This document shows positions 63,191-64,000 of a stretch of DNA of 64,000 nucleotides, one piece after another; position 1 is the stretch's first letter; each line of letters starts with the position of its first letter. Source of the DNA: Oryzias latipes (lineage: Eukaryota; Chordata; Actinopteri; Beloniformes; Adrianichthyidae); contig NC_019878.2 of NCBI RefSeq assembly GCF_002234675.1, positions 2,147,763 through 2,211,762 on the forward strand. The letters are read 5' to 3'. The translations under genes were made by a program, and so were the position numbers. The notes below the pieces were generated by a model. That model ran no database searches. It worked only from the letters and a program-made list of their open reading frames with translations, and was not told the DNA's origin.

Positions 63191-64000
63191 ATGGGGACAC
63201 TGAAGGGCGCTGTCTCTGACTCTCAAACCCCAGCTAGAATTGAATTCCTGGTCACTCTCTCTTTTGGTTCCTGGTCCCGATCCATATCCGGCCTCATCGA
63301 CTCCGGTGCTGAGGAAAATCTTCATCAATAGGAACCTAGCCCTTGAAGCTGGACTAACTCTCCTCCCCCTGGACCCCTGCTTAAAGGTCAGTGCAGCTAC
63401 CGGACAGACTAACTCTGATTCAGCACCAGACTACTCCCGTTACCCTGTGTTTTTCTGGCAACCACTGTGAGTCTCTCCAGTTTTATGTTTTTCAGGCTAC
63501 TTCCTGCCAGATCATTTTGGGACGTCCATGGCTTAGTTTGCATAATCCCCACATTGACTGGCAGACAAACTGCATTATAAGTTGGAGTCCTTACTGTCAC
63601 TCCACCTGTCTTCGCTCTGCCCTTCCTGATTTACAGACTACTGATTTGCCACCTGTTTCCCCAGACCTGTCTGGCGTCCCTCCGGTGTATCATGACCTTG
63701 CAGCGGTGTTCAGTAAACAAAGGGCTTCCACCCTTCCTCCTCACAGACCGTATGACTTTGCCATAGATCTGCTCCCAGGTGTCACCTTACCTTCTTCCAA
63801 ACTGTACAGTCTCTCCAGACCAGAACTCACGGCCATGGAACAGTACATCAAGGAGTCCCTCGCTGCGGGCATAATCCGACCATCCTCTTCTCCCCTGGCG
63901 GCTGCCTTTTTCTTTGTGGAAAAGAAGGACAAGTCTCTTTGGCCCTGTATTGACTACCATCATCTCAATAACATCACGGTAAAGAACAAATACCCCTTGC
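63191..64000 (+). pseudogene. Gypsy Pol N-terminus: protease and start of RT
   Basis: The protease motif GLIDSGAEEN keeps its catalytic Asp. A one-base insertion near 63320 shifts the frame to FINRNLALEAGLTLLPLDP. A second disruption near 63465 precedes [19 protein letters not shown]. The RT N-terminus follows ([20 protein letters not shown] ... [20 protein letters not shown] ... [18 protein letters not shown]) up to the edge. The catalytic box lies beyond the window. Confidence 0.85.

Larger units (their letters stand above)
61788..64000 (+). mobile_element. Ty3/gypsy retrotransposon, 5' half, runs off the window
   Basis: The 5' LTR (61788-62191, TGTTAGGATTATG ... GAACTCTAACA) has 6-bp inverted ends TGTTAG/CTAACA and a CTATTTATGG promoter-like motif. 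Gag starts 16 bp later at 62208, and pol continues to the window edge. It inserted into the PNMA-like gene (flank TCTAT on the left; the right flank is outside the window). Confidence 0.88.

Overview
The window looks like a chromosome segment of a teleost fish, probably a percomorph. The evidence is spliced genes with GT/AG introns, a fish-type B7/HHLA2-like immunoglobulin gene, and a dense mixture of Ty3/gypsy, Ty1/copia, RTE, L2-like, L1/Tx1-like, hAT, Tc1, Harbinger, piggyBac-like and tRNA-SINE repeats with many microsatellites. There is no bacterial or viral gene organisation. I do not name a species.

Host genes. Only one gene looks functional: a plus-strand receptor gene with seven proposed coding exons (29172-51207). 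It encodes a signal peptide, two tandemly duplicated Ig-V exons, an Ig-C exon, a transmembrane exon and a short tail. The seven pieces join in frame (1,134 nt including the stop, about 377 aa). Its first two introns (12.2 and 6.9 kb) are swollen by transposons, while the 3' introns are short. A broken antisense SAMD3-like pseudogene lies in intron 1. A broken PNMA-like (gag-derived) gene starts at 60864 and is cut by a gypsy LTR at 61788.

Layout. 0-9.4 kb: a hAT-type nonautonomous element with a perfect 8-bp TSD, a truncated gypsy, a TTF-type hAT relic, and a ZBED-type hAT relic split by a LINE tail. 9.4-15.3 kb: a minus-strand gypsy whose 5' LTR is split by Harbinger, hAT and piggyBac material. 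15.3-19.3 kb: a minisatellite, a composite SINE, a Tigger-like MITE, and LINE and copia fragments. 19.4-28.6 kb: a nested stack in which a gypsy carries a Tc1, and the Tc1 carries a solo LTR and an almost intact hAT. 29-51 kb: the Ig gene with its transposon-filled introns, including a three-layer piggyBac > hAT > RTE nest. 51.7-57 kb: a dispersed repeat cut cleanly by a 4.87-kb element with split direct repeats (A1...B1-A2-B2). 57-64 kb: gypsy, L1-like and L2-like fragments, a second composite SINE, the PNMA-like gene and the 5' half of a gypsy.

Most notable: (1) the 51865-56733 element, whose terminal-repeat order and lack of target duplication resemble Ngaro/DIRS tyrosine-recombinase retroelements; (2) two SINEs built from a tRNA-like head plus both ends of an RTE LINE, with a matching RTE copy present in the same window; (3) two loci where the same hAT/piggyBac junction recurs, suggesting a composite transposon. 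The genes do not form a pathway; the window is mainly a record of layered transposition around one immune receptor gene. All superfamily names come from motif recognition by eye, not from database searches.
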